NCBI GenBank assembly: GCA_029817715.1
Contig: JARUPY010000130.1
Location: forward strand, 287,992 to 351,991
Source: Melastoma dodecandrum
Lineage: Eukaryota; Streptophyta; Magnoliopsida; Myrtales; Melastomataceae
DNA length: 64,000 nt
Direction of reading: 5' to 3'
Shown: one piece after another, positions 19,138 through 30,875 of the stretch
Numbering within the stretch: the first letter of the stretch is position 1
Layout of the letters: each line of letters begins with the position of its first letter
Position numbers and translations under genes: made by a program
Notes under the pieces: generated by a model
The model's database searches: none
The model's input: the letters and a program-made list of their open reading frames with translations, nothing else
Told to the model about the DNA's origin: nothing

Positions 19138-21105
19138 TTATGATGCCAGATTATACCCCACCAAATCAGAATCATCATCCAGCCACTCATCCTCCTCCTC
19201 CTCATCCTCGAACTTCTGGAGACACATCTTAGAAACTGGAACTGGGGGCAGATCACTGTCCATGGCATCAACAGCAGAAATTTCTTCAACCGCAGATTCT
19301 CCAGTTATTTGCATCTCTGAGCTTAAACTCGGGCATTTCTCACTATCACTATATTTTGAAGTAGGAGAGTTTGCAGTTTGGAAATCAAAAGACTTATATG
19401 GCATGCCAGCAGAAAGCACGTAGCCAGGTGAGCCAGGAGATTCTTCTCTGAGTGTATCTGAACCTGTCTTCGAATGATATATATCTCTTCCGAGCCAGTC
19501 AGACTCAATTTCTGACTGTTTATGCAATGCCTGCATCCACAGAGACCTGGCTTCCATGACCTGCAATAAACATTTTGAGTCAAGCAAGATTTGGTAAGAG
19601 AAAAAGGATTGGGAAAAAGTGCTTTAGCACTAACTGAGGAGATCAAAGTCATGAATTTTATACAACGTGTTACTACATGGGAACGCACGTGATTCAGCCA
19701 CAACAACAAAAACTGGGCATTAAAAACTAAAGGCATCTCACCTAGGGGTAGATAAACTTTCTGAAACATGTTTCTCAAGTCTTGAGTGTAGAAGAAATAC
19801 ACTTTCCAAGAGTAACTCTCAGACATATGACGGGCATAATTCAATTCTTAGAGCACTCAATCTCGGGGAAAGGTTCTCCATAGCGAGAACATGCTCCTGA
19901 TGGGGAGTGCCCTTCTTCCTTATATACCACATCGGTTGGGCATCCCCACCCGATGTGGGACTTTTTCCATGCATCACAGATCTGGTAAGGAGAAACAGAA
20001 AACATGTATCAAATGGCAGGAAACATCAATCCGGAGGTCTCACTCTTGTGAATATACACTTGATAAAGATACAAATTCAAGCGTTGAAGATGAATTCATT
20101 TGCACTAGCAAGAAATTTAACATCTCACATAATCTGAGATTGTGATGCTGCGATCTTTGATTGTCTGCTATTTCATGGGGGATATTCCCTTAAAAGACAC
20201 CAAAAAAGGACTACTATCCAATAATAGGATGTACAACAAGTTCGCCATATCGCCCCACTGTCTACATTCAAAGTCTGTCCTCATGACCAAAGCCTTTCCA
20301 AGTACCCATCACCGATCACAAAAATTCTGATCAGGAAAACATCCGCAACCTCCCTGGTTGCAGCTGGAGATACCTACCTAAACCAAATGTTGTCTGCACT
20401 ACAACCAGATGCTGCACCAACACGGATGTGGGTATCACATTATCAATAAGATCAACTGCCTTAAATCATATTATTAACATTACGCCTAAATTCCAAAAAC
20501 AAAAATCTAGCTTCACACCATCTAATGACCCGCAACAAATATCATCAACAGAATGAAAACGCGAAGCAAACAGCGTACCATCTAAATCCTCTGCGGGGTC
20601 AAGAGGGAAATCTAGCCAAGTCTCTGGATGCATGGCGATATTCCTGGCGAAATTCAAGACCTCCTTAACCCCTACAACCGGGTCCTCCGCCAACTCCTCA
20701 TCGCTTCCAGATTCAAATCCACCGTCACGGCCACCAATCGTCGACTCCCCTTCTTTCGATCCGACTCATCCTTCGCCCTCGAACGAGACGAATTGAACGG
20801 AGGAGGCGCCAGTATGCTAGCGATGCCCCACAGCTGTCGCGCGAGGGACTGCTTAAGCTCCGTGAGGTCCACCTTCACGCGGCGCCCGTGCGCCCCATCC
20901 GGATCGCCGCTGCTACAGAGATCCGCTTCGACACTCCCCTCAGACGTCGATGAGCCATAGGGCGATGGCGATTCCCGTCGACGTCATTGCCTATAGGCCG
21001 ATGAAAGCCTCCGCGGCAGCCTTCTTCATAGCCGTCGTCGAGGCGGAGGGAATCGACAACGGAGCAACGCAGCCGCGCCGCCAATAATTTCCGTTTCAGT
21101 TTCAC
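19138..21105 (-). pseudogene. BSD-domain protein gene, frame-broken
   Basis: Minus strand. A first exon region (about 21070-20590) encodes VKVDLTELKQSLARQLWGIA, then EVLNFARNIAMHPETWLDFP, both typical of plant BSD-domain proteins. The next visible exon (about 19900-19742) encodes EHVLAMENLSPRLSALRIELC and WKVYF, the core of the BSD domain with its conserved F/W region. The last exon (19560-19138, with a proper AG at its edge) encodes QVMEARSLWMQ and an acidic tail (EDEEEEDEWLDDDSD). Single-base frame changes are needed near 20742-20760, near 19825 and near 19795, and the N-terminus (about 20900-21080) also changes frame. Either it is a decaying gene or the assembly has errors. BSD proteins are linked to transcription; the role of this one is unknown. 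Confidence 0.7.
19928..19958. repeat. palindromic LTR-like motif (CCACATCGG ... CCGATGTGG) in a BSD intron
   Basis: CCACATCGG and CCCGATGTGG face each other across about 13 bases, next to TATATAAGG on the minus strand. This pair is common at the promoter of many plant retrotransposon LTRs and TRIM-like elements, so a small LTR fragment probably lies against the BSD exon at about 19900-19990. Confidence 0.45.
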
Positions 21106-21590
21106 ATTTTTAATTTGTTTATTATTACGATTGAAGTGAAGGGTGCGGCGTAATCAGGTGCGGCGAGTCCCACCGCATTAGCATGGGAAGGAAAGGAAAG
21201 GAAATTACCGGTAAATTCAATGTGATGGACCACTGAGAAATTTTACGTGACTCCACTCCACTCCACTCCACCCACCACCACACGCTTTAATTAGGTCGCT
21301 TTATTAATCACGAACGACCCAATAAGTTTGATTATTAATGCAATCAATGGATTTCCTGGTCGTAATGTTTGGCGGACCGGACATGGGGGGGTTTTGAGAT
21401 GTCTATAGAGCAGGTAGAAGGAGGAGAACAACCCTTTTCCTCTTCTTAGGCCGATAGGCTTTTGTTTTTATAATGCAATTCCCCCCAACAACACTCCAAT
21501 CATGGCAGGGCTTGGTTTTGACAAATTTGATGTATTTAATCCATTCCCCCAGAGAAATTAAACAAAAACATTTATTACACTCGTCAAACC

Positions 21591-22090
21591 TCAAAAATAT
21601 CGATTTATTGATTCAATTTTGAACATATTTTGTGATTAATTTAATATTACCTTTTGTTTTTATTTTAATTTTACCGATATTGAATTTTATCGCTAGAAAG
21701 CCAAATAAACTTTAATTATAATTTTTATTTTTGGACCAAAAAAGAAAAAAAAATTAAAAAATGAGAACTAATATTAAAATCTCTTATATATTTTTTTTTA
21801 TTTTAAAATTTTGATGGCCACATCAAGTAGTGAGTTGGAAGCCGAAGTTGAACAACAATTACTGATGCTGTAAAAAAAATATGTAAAATCGATGAAGGTC
21901 GGATGATGACTCTATTAAGAGGCCGTTATTACGAGTAAAGTGGATTGTGAGGCGAATGAATTAGAGATTGAAACTTCATCATTATATGATACGGGTGAGA
22001 CTTTACTTTCGCAAGAAGAAATTCAAAATTGACTAATATTAATAACAAAATAAAAAATTGACTTAAACTTGGAGGGCATTATATTTTACC
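21591..22090. mobile_element. diverged Mutator-like MITE copy
   Basis: The ends resemble the MITE at 22294-22881: the left end reads like AAAATATCGATTTATTGATTC and the right end is the inverse of GGTAAAATAT. The inner part (about 21810-21990) is the reverse complement of the inner part of that copy (about 22480-22640). It is too diverged for a convincing target duplication. Confidence 0.55.
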
Positions 22091-22293
22091 TAGATAATAA
22101 AAAGGAAACGTTACCTATGAAGTTTGTTTAACTTAGTATTGTCATATACGTATGTTACGTAGTCCCGTAAGGAGTTTTCAGGTCCACCGTCACTCATAAT
22201 TTAATTTACCGTTTTTAACTCGATATTTAAATTAACGAGAGTTTAAATAACGAGTTCCTTTTTTTAAGGGAACGATAAATTTCAAACTTTTAA

Positions 22294-22881
22294 GGCAAAA
22301 TATCAATTTATGGCCTCAATTTTGAGCTAACCTTTTGTTTTGTCCTTAACTTAGTTTGTTATATAATTTTGTCACCAACTTTTGTTTTTATTTCTATTTT
22401 GGCCAATCATGAATTTCTTCTAGCGAAAGCCAAACAAGGCCTTAATATAGTCTAACATGTGTCCTATAATAGTGGAGTTTTGACATCTCATTCATTCGTC
22501 TCATAATCCACTTTATCCGTAATAGTCGCCTCCTAATAGAACATCATCCGACATTCATTGATTTTTCATATTTTTTGACAACATCAGCAACTATCGTTAA
22601 CTTCGGCTTCCAATTCACTTGATTTGTTCATCAAAATTTTATAATAAAAAAATAAATGAAAGGTTTCAATATTATTTCCTATTTTCTAAAATCTTTTTTC
22701 ATTTTAGTTGATAAATGAAAATTGTCTATTAAGGCCTTGTTTGGCTTTCGCTAGAAGAAATTCATGATTGGCCAAAATAGAAATAAAAACAAAAGTTGGT
22801 GACAAAATTATATAACAAACTAAGTTAAGGACAAAACAGAAAATTTGGCTCAAAGTTGAGGCCATAAATTAATATTTTGCC
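22294..22881. mobile_element. Mutator-like MITE with about 150-bp terminal inverted repeats
   Basis: The left end (GGCAAAATATCAATTTATGG) and right end (inverse, GGCAAAATATTAATTTATGG) pair over about 150 bases. The element is flanked by a perfect 9-bp duplication AACTTTTAA (22285-22293 and 22882-22890). Nine-base duplications with long inverted repeats are typical of the Mutator superfamily. No transposase is inside. Confidence 0.85.
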
Positions 22882-22890
22882 AACTTTTAA

Positions 22891-23567
22891 ACTTATTTTC
22901 ACATTTTACGAGCGTTTTTCGACGCTGACGAACAAAAGTAGTGGAAATTTTTCCCGAGGACCGACTCGAAGAAATTGTCCATCAAAATCGAAAAAAACGT
23001 GAAGGACCACTGTTGTTCAATCTTCAAGGTGCAACGGATGGGTACTCTATCTTTCACTTTCAATCCATACTTCCCCATCCTCATCCTCCTCCTCTTCCCT
23101 TTTCTTTTTGGTTGCAAGAACCAAATAATTCTTGTAAAATTGGATAAGTATAAACTTTGGGAAAGAAGAAATTTGCAGTTTTTTGGACCAAACAAAAACT
23201 TTCTCCAATTAGTGGGGACGATATCATTCACTCGACTTCCTTTCAGCATTTAACCAAGAAGTAAAAGAATCACTAACATTTCCACATTCTTACAAATTGC
23301 CCTACCTTTTTATTTTTTTTATTATGACCTTACATGCCCAAAAAAAAAAAAAAAAAACCAAACGCCAAAAGGAAAAGAGGAGTGAGTTGAGTTGTATGAA
23401 CAATTACTTATCCCCAAACAAAGCTTAACATGCCACCCAACACACTACCCAGCCTTAACAAAAACAGAACAAAAGAAGGAGCTAAAGATCTTCGTTATTC
23501 ACATCCTTGAGCTATAAGAGGGACCAAAACCCGCTTCGCCAACACCGCGTCGGCCGACCCGTACCCG
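22891..23567. other. intergenic, nothing recognised
   Basis: AT-rich spacer with an A run at 23340-23356. It leads into the 3' side of the SOFL gene. No credible open frame was found. Confidence 0.45.
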
Positions 23568-24261
23568 CTAGAGCCTCTTGGAAATGGTACCCGACCCCGA
23601 CTGCCGCAGGCTACGACGGGGGCGTCTAGCGTAGTCCCGGCCATTCATATCCTGGGGCGCACAAAATTGAGGTTCTTTTGTTAAGGGATCGGATCAGTGG
23701 CGAATTAAACGGGGTGTTGCGAATTGAATTGCAGTTGAGTTACCTTAGGACGAAACACGCATTCCCGTGTCTCGTTTCTCCACGGGAAAGAGCTCTTCTG
23801 CAGGTTAACGGGGTCAGTTTCCGCGAGTTTTGATTTATGAGTAGCGATGTCCCAGAGGACGAGAGTTCGTTGAGAGTTATCCTTACCTTGGCCGAGCTAG
23901 CGGTGTCCTGGAAGCACGAGTCCTCGCGCTGTTCCCGGCCAACGACGACCCTGCCTCCCCAGAACAGAGCGTTGTTGCCGTATTCCTCCTCCTCCTCCCC
24001 CTCGCCCTCGCAGCTCCTCCACGACCGCCCCTCGTAGAAATGTGGCGGCCCAGAGGACGCGTCCGACACCAGCGACAGTCCGTCCTCATCCTCGTTGTAA
24101 CGTCCGCCAACCCCCTTCCCGGCTGCGCCATCGATCACGCGGCTAACTCCAGACCGTCCAGAACACAGGTACGAGGAGTCGTTCAGGTAGTAAGTCCAAC
24201 CCGACTCGACCCCGCTCCCGCACTCGGAAACCCAAGACAATCCCTCGCCCTTCTTCTCCAT
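23568..24261 (-). CDS. SOB FIVE-LIKE (SOFL) protein
   Basis: Two exons on the minus strand. Exon 1 runs 24261-23887 from the ATG of MEKKGEGLSW (an ATG directly upstream at 24264 is equally possible), the intron 23886-23652 has GTAAGG and a CCCCAG end, and exon 2 (23651-23568) adds 27 residues and TAG. Total about 152 residues. Both SOFL family boxes are present: box A as SECGSGVESGWTYYL (about residues 12-26) and box B as SLVSDASSGPPHF (about 62-74). SOFL proteins act in Arabidopsis on cytokinin levels and responses, in nucleus and cytoplasm, by a mechanism that is not known. The rest is acidic and low in complexity. The frame is intact. The joining of exon 2 is my inference from splice signals. 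Confidence 0.8.
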
Positions 24262-24264
24262 CAT

Positions 24265-27008
24265 CAAGACAAAGAAAACCCCCCAACAGGAGAAGAGAAG
24301 GAGAAGGGGACGCAAAACTTCACTCGTTGAGATTGGTGAAGAGTGTTAGGGGTATGCGTATTTAAGGCGGAGTTCTTGTCGTCCTTTCTTGCCCAGTTGG
24401 CCCTTTTTACACACATCCTGTGACTGTTTGTAAGGACACAATCAGTGAGAGTGGGGGGGAGGGGAAAAAACAAACAATAAGTTTTGACTGTTCTTAGGGT
24501 TTGTCCGAACCCAACAGTTAAAACACACAATAACATGAACAACGCGCGTGTTGTTTGTCGGATTCCGTCCGGGGGCGAGAGCTTTACTCAGAATGGACGA
24601 TTTGGGGAGGGAACGCCAGATGAAAATGGTAAAACGGGCCACGTGTCTTTGTCTGGACTGTCATGTCATGTCATATCGTTTATTTATATAATATAGGACG
24701 ATCAAAACCGAGTTATTAATTTAATTCAAAAATATATTATATATGCTATTTTTACGGGGATAATAACGAGGCCAATCACATCGTTTATAGTAAAACCCAT
24801 TATTGGTTTCTTTTTCACATTGTTTTGATTTGTGTGTTTTTTTAAGGTCGTCCAATTAACTCCGGATCACATCGTTTTCCAGGTATTAAGTGATCAATTA
24901 TTGGCACTCATACCCCCCACTTCCTTGACCAAAAAGAAAAACTTGTGGTCCATCATCTAAGAAATATTTAATTTTTCAACCATTCCTTCCAATGAACAAC
25001 AACAACACACCACTACTGAATCCCCCAACGTACCTGTTGATTATGCATTCGAGCTATGCCATCACTTCTTTCGTGCACAGAGGGAGCTATCAGTTTATGC
25101 TGCCGGAGATGATGATGATGATGGTGATCAGGAGGATGATAAGTAGGTGTTGGGGGGGGGGGGGGAGGGGGGGGAGTTGAGACTAACATGGAATAAAACT
25201 AGTCTATGCGTGTTTTGTTTGTGCACGCATACACACATCAAACATTGGAGGATGGCAGGGCTTTTTCCTAACGCAGGCTAGGTCCCCCACCCCCCACCAC
25301 GCCTCAACCAAAGATAGGGATTGAAAGAGAGAAAGAAGGATAGAAGAAGGCCACGCCATTCCCCCACGAGCAAAACAAAAACAGTAATATTACGCCAACA
25401 TCCTGCTCCGCGACGCATCAACCGATCGAGCTAGCCACAACGAGCGGAGAACCCTAAACCCTAACGCTGTAATAACACGCCACCTGTCCCGAACCAAACG
25501 TATCATGCCAAAGTCACGATCAACGAAGGCTTCTCTAACATCTTCTTCTTCGAACTAGTTTTGTTTTCGGTCCCGGACGATCGAGGAAGCGTCCAAGAAA
25601 CTGTAGAAAAACAGTGCCGAAGTTTCATTTGGGAGATCAACCGATCTTAAGAAAGGGCCCCTCCCCCCCCTCCCCTCTCCTTATTCCCCCCACAAAAGTC
25701 GCATTGAATTGCCTTGTTTCCATGGGGTGTTGTTTTCGGGGATTGCACACGGTTCGATTGCGAGATCCCATTCGAGGGGGGGGGGGGGAGGATCTGATTT
25801 TCCTTTTCGTCCTGTCGCTTGGTCCACCCCTCTTTTTGGTTTGAATTATTTGGAGGGGGTGGTTCTCGATGCAGTGGCTGAATTATTTAATTTTAAGGGG
25901 GTGTTGATGATGACGGCAGAGTGCGAGCGTCGTTCGTGTAGTTGGTTTGGTTGGCATTGGCATAAAACCACTATCGGAAGCACTTCCTTTCTTTCACCCT
26001 TGCCTCTGAATTATGGAACAACGTTTACTGTTCTCGTGGTCCCTTGCAGGCGCGACTACTCGCGCTGATAGACTCGTCCGAACCTGAGTCCACGACTTAC
26101 GCGACGAATTACGTGTCTCGAAATGGTATAATCAACTATTTCCTAATGTTTGTCCCGTTGTATATTTTTCAACCTGAGACGAGACAGACATCCTCTCCAA
26201 CGTAAAAGAAAGCTTCGTGTGGGTGAAAATATTATATACGACGACACGAACTCGCTCGAATGAGCCCAAAGACGCTACTAGGAGAGAAAAAAAAAAACAT
26301 AATAAAAAAATGATAACAGGCTGTATCCCTACGATGCATGCAAGGGTCCCTTTCGAAATCGTTTTGGCTATATAATTAACATACGATATTAAAGTATTTT
26401 ATCACACGCTCCAAAATAACATATTAAATGAAAAAAAATATTTTGTAAAACATATTAATTCATTTGTAAAAACAATTATATTAATAATAAGCGTCGACTT
26501 AGAACACGAGATATCGGTATCGTGGGTGGTGTTTGCAGGCAGCCTGATATGTGTGTGTCGTGGATGAATAGCAAGCCATAAAATACCCGGACGTTGGGAT
26601 CAAATAGCTGGCTGGCCACATGGGAGGGAGGGAGGGAGGGAGGGCTTTGCCTTTATTACCACGACGTTATTCATGAAGGACGAAATTGGTTGGGACACCC
26701 CCTCCCTCCCTGTGCTCGTGCGTGTGTGTGCGTGGGGGATATGCTGTTCGTGTCCTGATAGGACAAAGTGCTTTCCAACCCCCTGCCCCGCACGTGTCTA
26801 CGCCTTGAACTTTTTGTTACAAATAACGTAACATGATGAAAATCCATGGGGCTGTATGGTATGGTATGGTATGGCCGACGTCCAACCCTTTGTCCTTGTG
26901 CTCCCCTCGTGCGGCGTGAGAACGGTTAGTTGTGGTTTCGCTCCAAAAAATTTTAGTCCTAAGTATTAGGAACGGGCTTATGAATTCATAGCCACATGTC
27001 CGTCGAGA
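24265..27008. other. long intergenic region with simple repeats
   Basis: It begins with the promoter side of SOFL. It then contains GAT repeats (25108-25125), G runs (about 25150-25180 and 25776-25792), a short telomere-like AACCCTAAACCCTAA (25450-25464), GGGA repeats (about 26622-26643) and GGTAT repeats (about 26855-26873). Open frames here are short and unsupported. I see no gene. Confidence 0.5.
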
Positions 27009-28314
27009 CACTATAACAATTTTACCAAATAGCTATAAACCATTTTGTTATTATAAGTATCATATTTGTCACAATAAAAGTATTTTATTTTTTAATTGTG
27101 ACAAATTAATTTGTTGTAAATTTGTATATTATTTTTTTAATATATATTTTAAAAATTATATTTTATTTGGATCAATTTTATTTTTCCAAATGATTAAAAA
27201 ATGCTTTTAAATTTTTTCAATAAACATTCTTGTTAATTTGGGTGGCAAAGCTAAAATTCAAATCTATTATTCAAATAAAAATTATAAAATCCAAAACAAG
27301 AGTAAACCTAAAAATAAAAGTATTGTCGTGAAAGAGGTAATAAAGAATTCAAATAAAATAATATGTTTCTCCTTCTCTTTTGCTTGCGTCTCCTTCTCTT
27401 TTGCTTGTGTATTGAACTTCTTGATTTCTTCCCTGAGTACAACAAGACTTTGAGTCGGAACAAATCGCATTTTTGCGAGAACTCTATTGCTACAAGATCT
27501 TCGTTGGCCTCACAAATATTTTTATTGTTTGTGCCTCACAAAGAGTTCCGTTGTTTATACCTATCATATCAGAGATATGTGTTTACGGTAGAAACAAAAT
27601 AGAATAAAACAAGTTAATGGGTTTTCCACATAAATCATAAACAAATCAAGTACCATTGCTAAAAGAAAATGCTTGGAAATCAATGAAATAATAAAATCTT
27701 TTAAAAGCCTTACTTGATATATACTTATGAAAAGAACTCTGCTTCATCCAACCGAGTTATTTAAAACGATCAAGATCCACTGTGAAGCTAAAAGGAAATG
27801 GTAATCAAGCGTTTTTAAGAAATTTAAGGAGAAAAATGGGTGAGTGGTTTAGTGGAGAGTTTGTTCGTGCAAAAAGATTCTCCTAGATTTTTAAATTGAT
27901 TTTAGTTTTATGATTTGAGATTTGAATTATTTAAAAGTATTTTTTCTCTATCGATTTATTTCGCTTACAAATCATATATTTTCAAACTAAACATTTTGAA
28001 TTTTATTGTATTTTTTATTATAAGTAACTAAGAATCTTTTTATGATAACAAAACAACTATCATAAATATTTATTGTTAAGATAATTCATTTTATTATGTT
28101 TATTGTGACAAAATTATTTTGACTATAAAAAAATAATCACAATCAAATTATATTATGATGACATATGTTGACAAAAATATATTTTGTCTCCTGATAATGT
28201 TATTTTTGACAAATGTATTTTTTTTGTCTCGAAAGGTCGATCTACCCGTACTTATTCATACAAAATTTATTTTGTCACAATAAATTTGTCCCAAAACTCA
28301 TATTTGTTGAAGTG
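27009..28314. mobile_element. non-autonomous CACTA (En/Spm) element
   Basis: It starts CACTATAACAA and ends TTGTTGAAGTG, the inverse of CACTTCAACAA. It is flanked by the 3-bp duplication AGA (27006-27008 and 28315-28317). Subterminal regions carry repeated TTGTCACAATAAA-like motifs in both orientations (for example near 27068, 28100 and 28272), as CACTA elements do. There is no transposase in the 1.3 kb. Confidence 0.75.
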
Positions 28315-29471
28315 AGATATTAATGCATGGTCTGATTCTAACTTTTATTTGATTAAGGTTATAACCTATTTTCATTGATAGTTCGGGCTCATCCCATGTT
28401 TAGAAGGCAGCAAGTTTTAACATTCACTTAATTAAGACCACGGCCTATTTTTATCCGTTCGTTAGATGTCAAGTATCGTCTCGTACTGCTTGGGGACATG
28501 TGCCGGTCTCAAGGCTAAAAAAGTTAACGAACGTGACATTTTAGTTCTGGACAAATTATCAATTATATCTTAAAGTTTGTCAGTTTTATCCAATCTAGCA
28601 TAATCTTTCAAAAATATCACTCCATATCCTAATTAAGGGAGGTTAAATCTATTTTAGCCTCCGTTAGCCGTCCCTGCTAACGGACACCTATGTGACGCGG
28701 CGCTGGCATGTCTTCTAGCACTATCACCACCGTTATCAAAGCCATTTTCCTTGCCCTTTTTTCTCAAATCGTATTTTTCCCTAATCGTAAACAGATAATT
28801 CCATCCGATCAAACCCATTCCGATCCATTTACCACTCAACACCCAGAGGTTAAAGAGAAACCTGAACCCCATCCGACCCAAACCCGAACCTTGAACCCCA
28901 TCCCACCTTTGACCTCCGACCCCGTCCCCACCCGACAAGAACTCCGACCCCGTCCCCAACTGACTAGAACCCCATCTCCAATCCCACTCAAACCCAAACT
29001 CCGATCCCATTCCACCCTCGAACTCCGTCCCCACTCCGACCCAAACGACAACCCCCGACCCCCTTCTCACACCGATCCCATCCCACCCTAACTCTACCCC
29101 ATCCTGACCTATCATACCCAGAGCTTAGTCCTACAGGTATGACCATTGGGAATGTGGAGAAATCTGTCACTCGTTAATTACTCAATTGGTTTTGCATCAG
29201 AGAATTTGTTTTGTCTGTCCTTTGTCATAGTTTATAGTCAGGATTTGGTACTTGGGACTGAGATGGCTTAAGATATATGGGCTAGGCCCAGGTCATTTTA
29301 TGATCGGGTTAGGCTTAATTGGGTTAGCATATGGGCTGAGCCACAATTTTAAAACCCAATAGATAAGTGGATCGGGCTTGAATTTTTTATAATCTCAGGT
29401 CCATTGTAGTTAGGATGACATGGATAGTTCAAATTATATGGAGAAGGATGACATTGTGACGTACAACTGGG

Positions 29472-29995
29472 GTGTTGATTATAGTTAGGATAGCTCAAAC
29501 CCAAAAGAACAATGGCAAAAAGTTTTTAGGATGTCCTCGTTACAAGATTGATGGTGATTGTAGTTTTTTTTATATCAGCGGGGCTCGTGATGGACATACT
29601 TTTTGCGAGCCCTCTCACGAGGTTCGGAGGCTCTTTTACAAGCCTGCAAACCTCAGGCCCGGCCCCTCTACATCCCCTCTGGGCCCGACTTGAGGCTTGC
29701 TCCCCTATCGGTCCAATTTCAGTTGAGGCCCAAAGGCCCAGCAGGTGGCCAGCTCCTGGGCTTTATTATCCATCACCCAGGAGACCAACCTTAATTTTCC
29801 AAGTGGAGTGTGCGTGATGGGGTTCGAACCAGGGATCATGACAAGGTTGAGGCACGGTTAATGAAAGTGGAGATTGCATTGGCTAAAGCCGAAGAAAATA
29901 TTAAAATGTTGAAAGCCGATTCTATGAGATTGTTGATAGTTATCTGTATAGTTGGGGCCTTAATAAGTTGTTGTTTAGTTTTTGTTTCATCGTAG
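29472..29995 (+). pseudogene. GRF-type zinc finger gene remnant, interrupted
   Basis: 29472-29580 encodes a degenerate GRF zinc finger (KKFLGCPRYKIDGDCSFFY), missing the first cysteine pair. 29849-29995 encodes a short coiled coil and a C-terminal hydrophobic helix (LLIVICIVGALISCCLVF), the usual tail of this small plant protein type, which is often carried by Mutator elements. Between them is about 230 bp of GC-rich foreign sequence; CGTGATGG occurs on both sides (29586-29593, 29813-29820), so it may be an insertion. A tRNA-like B box (GGTTCGAACC, about 29821) lies at its edge. Confidence 0.5.
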
Positions 29996-30123
29996 AAGAA
30001 ATGGACAATGTTGTTTTAGCTATTTCTGAAGTTAAAAATCTGTGTAATTTGAACAAAGCACGAGTGCATTTATGCTCTAAATTACATGCCTTAACAACAA
30101 CCGTTAGACTACGTCGTAAGAAA

Positions 30124-30770
30124 CTAGCATACACTCGCCAAGGACACTCGTCTACACACTGCTTTCATTCTTCTACTATCTTGCCTAGCCCAATGCAGAT
30201 TCACACCATTCAAAATTTCATAATCTTGAATTGCTACTTTAATTTGTTCGAGTGAATCGAATCTCAACCCAAGCTCAAATTTCAAGCTCTTATGATCACA
30301 ATCAGGGTCGTACATTTTTTCAATACTCCCATGCATGAAAATGATATTATCATCGTCATTTGTAGCTTCTACAACAAGTTCCGCCTCAGAATCAACATGA
30401 TCATATTCAATACCCTCAACATTACCCATGTTTACTTTATTCACTTCATCTTGACCCACATCTTCGACAGATTCATCATCCCCTTCACTTCTCCTATCAT
30501 CCTCACCACAATCAGGATACTTTCATTTATTTAATCTCCATCAATGTAAATGTCAATGCAATTAGCCTCAAACAATAAATTAAACTCACTCACTTGAACA
30601 TCAATTATCATATCCACTAAACCTTTAGCTAAACTCCGCCTGGGCTTCACAAACAACATCATATTAGGCTTGTATCCACACTGTCTAGCTAAACTTTTGA
30701 TTGTTAAATTCTCAATATTATCAACATCGATGTTATCAAACTTCACCGACTTTCAACCAACATATGAAAC
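30124..30770 (-). pseudogene. MuDR-type transposase N-terminus, broken
   Basis: Minus strand. 30746-30531 resembles the PB1-like N-terminal domain common in plant Mutator transposases (VKFDNIDVDNIENLTIK ... YIDGD). 30459-30124 is the MuDR DNA-binding domain (FELGLRFDSLEQIKVAIQDY ... RRMKAVCRR). The catalytic DDE part is missing, so the element cannot move itself. Confidence 0.7.
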
Positions 30771-30777
30771 TTTACCC

Positions 30778-30875
30778 ATAAAACACAGGTTATCCAAGGA
30801 AGAAGAGAAACCTTTGGCTGATCCTACTGAGTACAGGCAATTGGTGGGAAAACTAATGTATTTGACGAGAGGAAC
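30778..30875 (+). pseudogene. fragment of a Ty1/copia polyprotein inside the Mutator-like element
   Basis: LADPTEYRQLVGKLMYLT is the conserved segment between reverse transcriptase and RNase H of plant copia elements. Only about 30 residues remain and the frame diverges afterwards. Confidence 0.65.

Noticed and set aside
25450..25464. Telomere-like AACCCTAAACCCTAA
   Set aside because: Only two units. Such telo-boxes are frequent in plant promoters and do not show a telomere relic.
28654..29115. Overlapping open frames on both strands rich in Pro/Thr or Gly/Trp
   Set aside because: They arise from C-rich/G-rich short repeats near the end of a Mutator-like element. No domain or start context supports translation.
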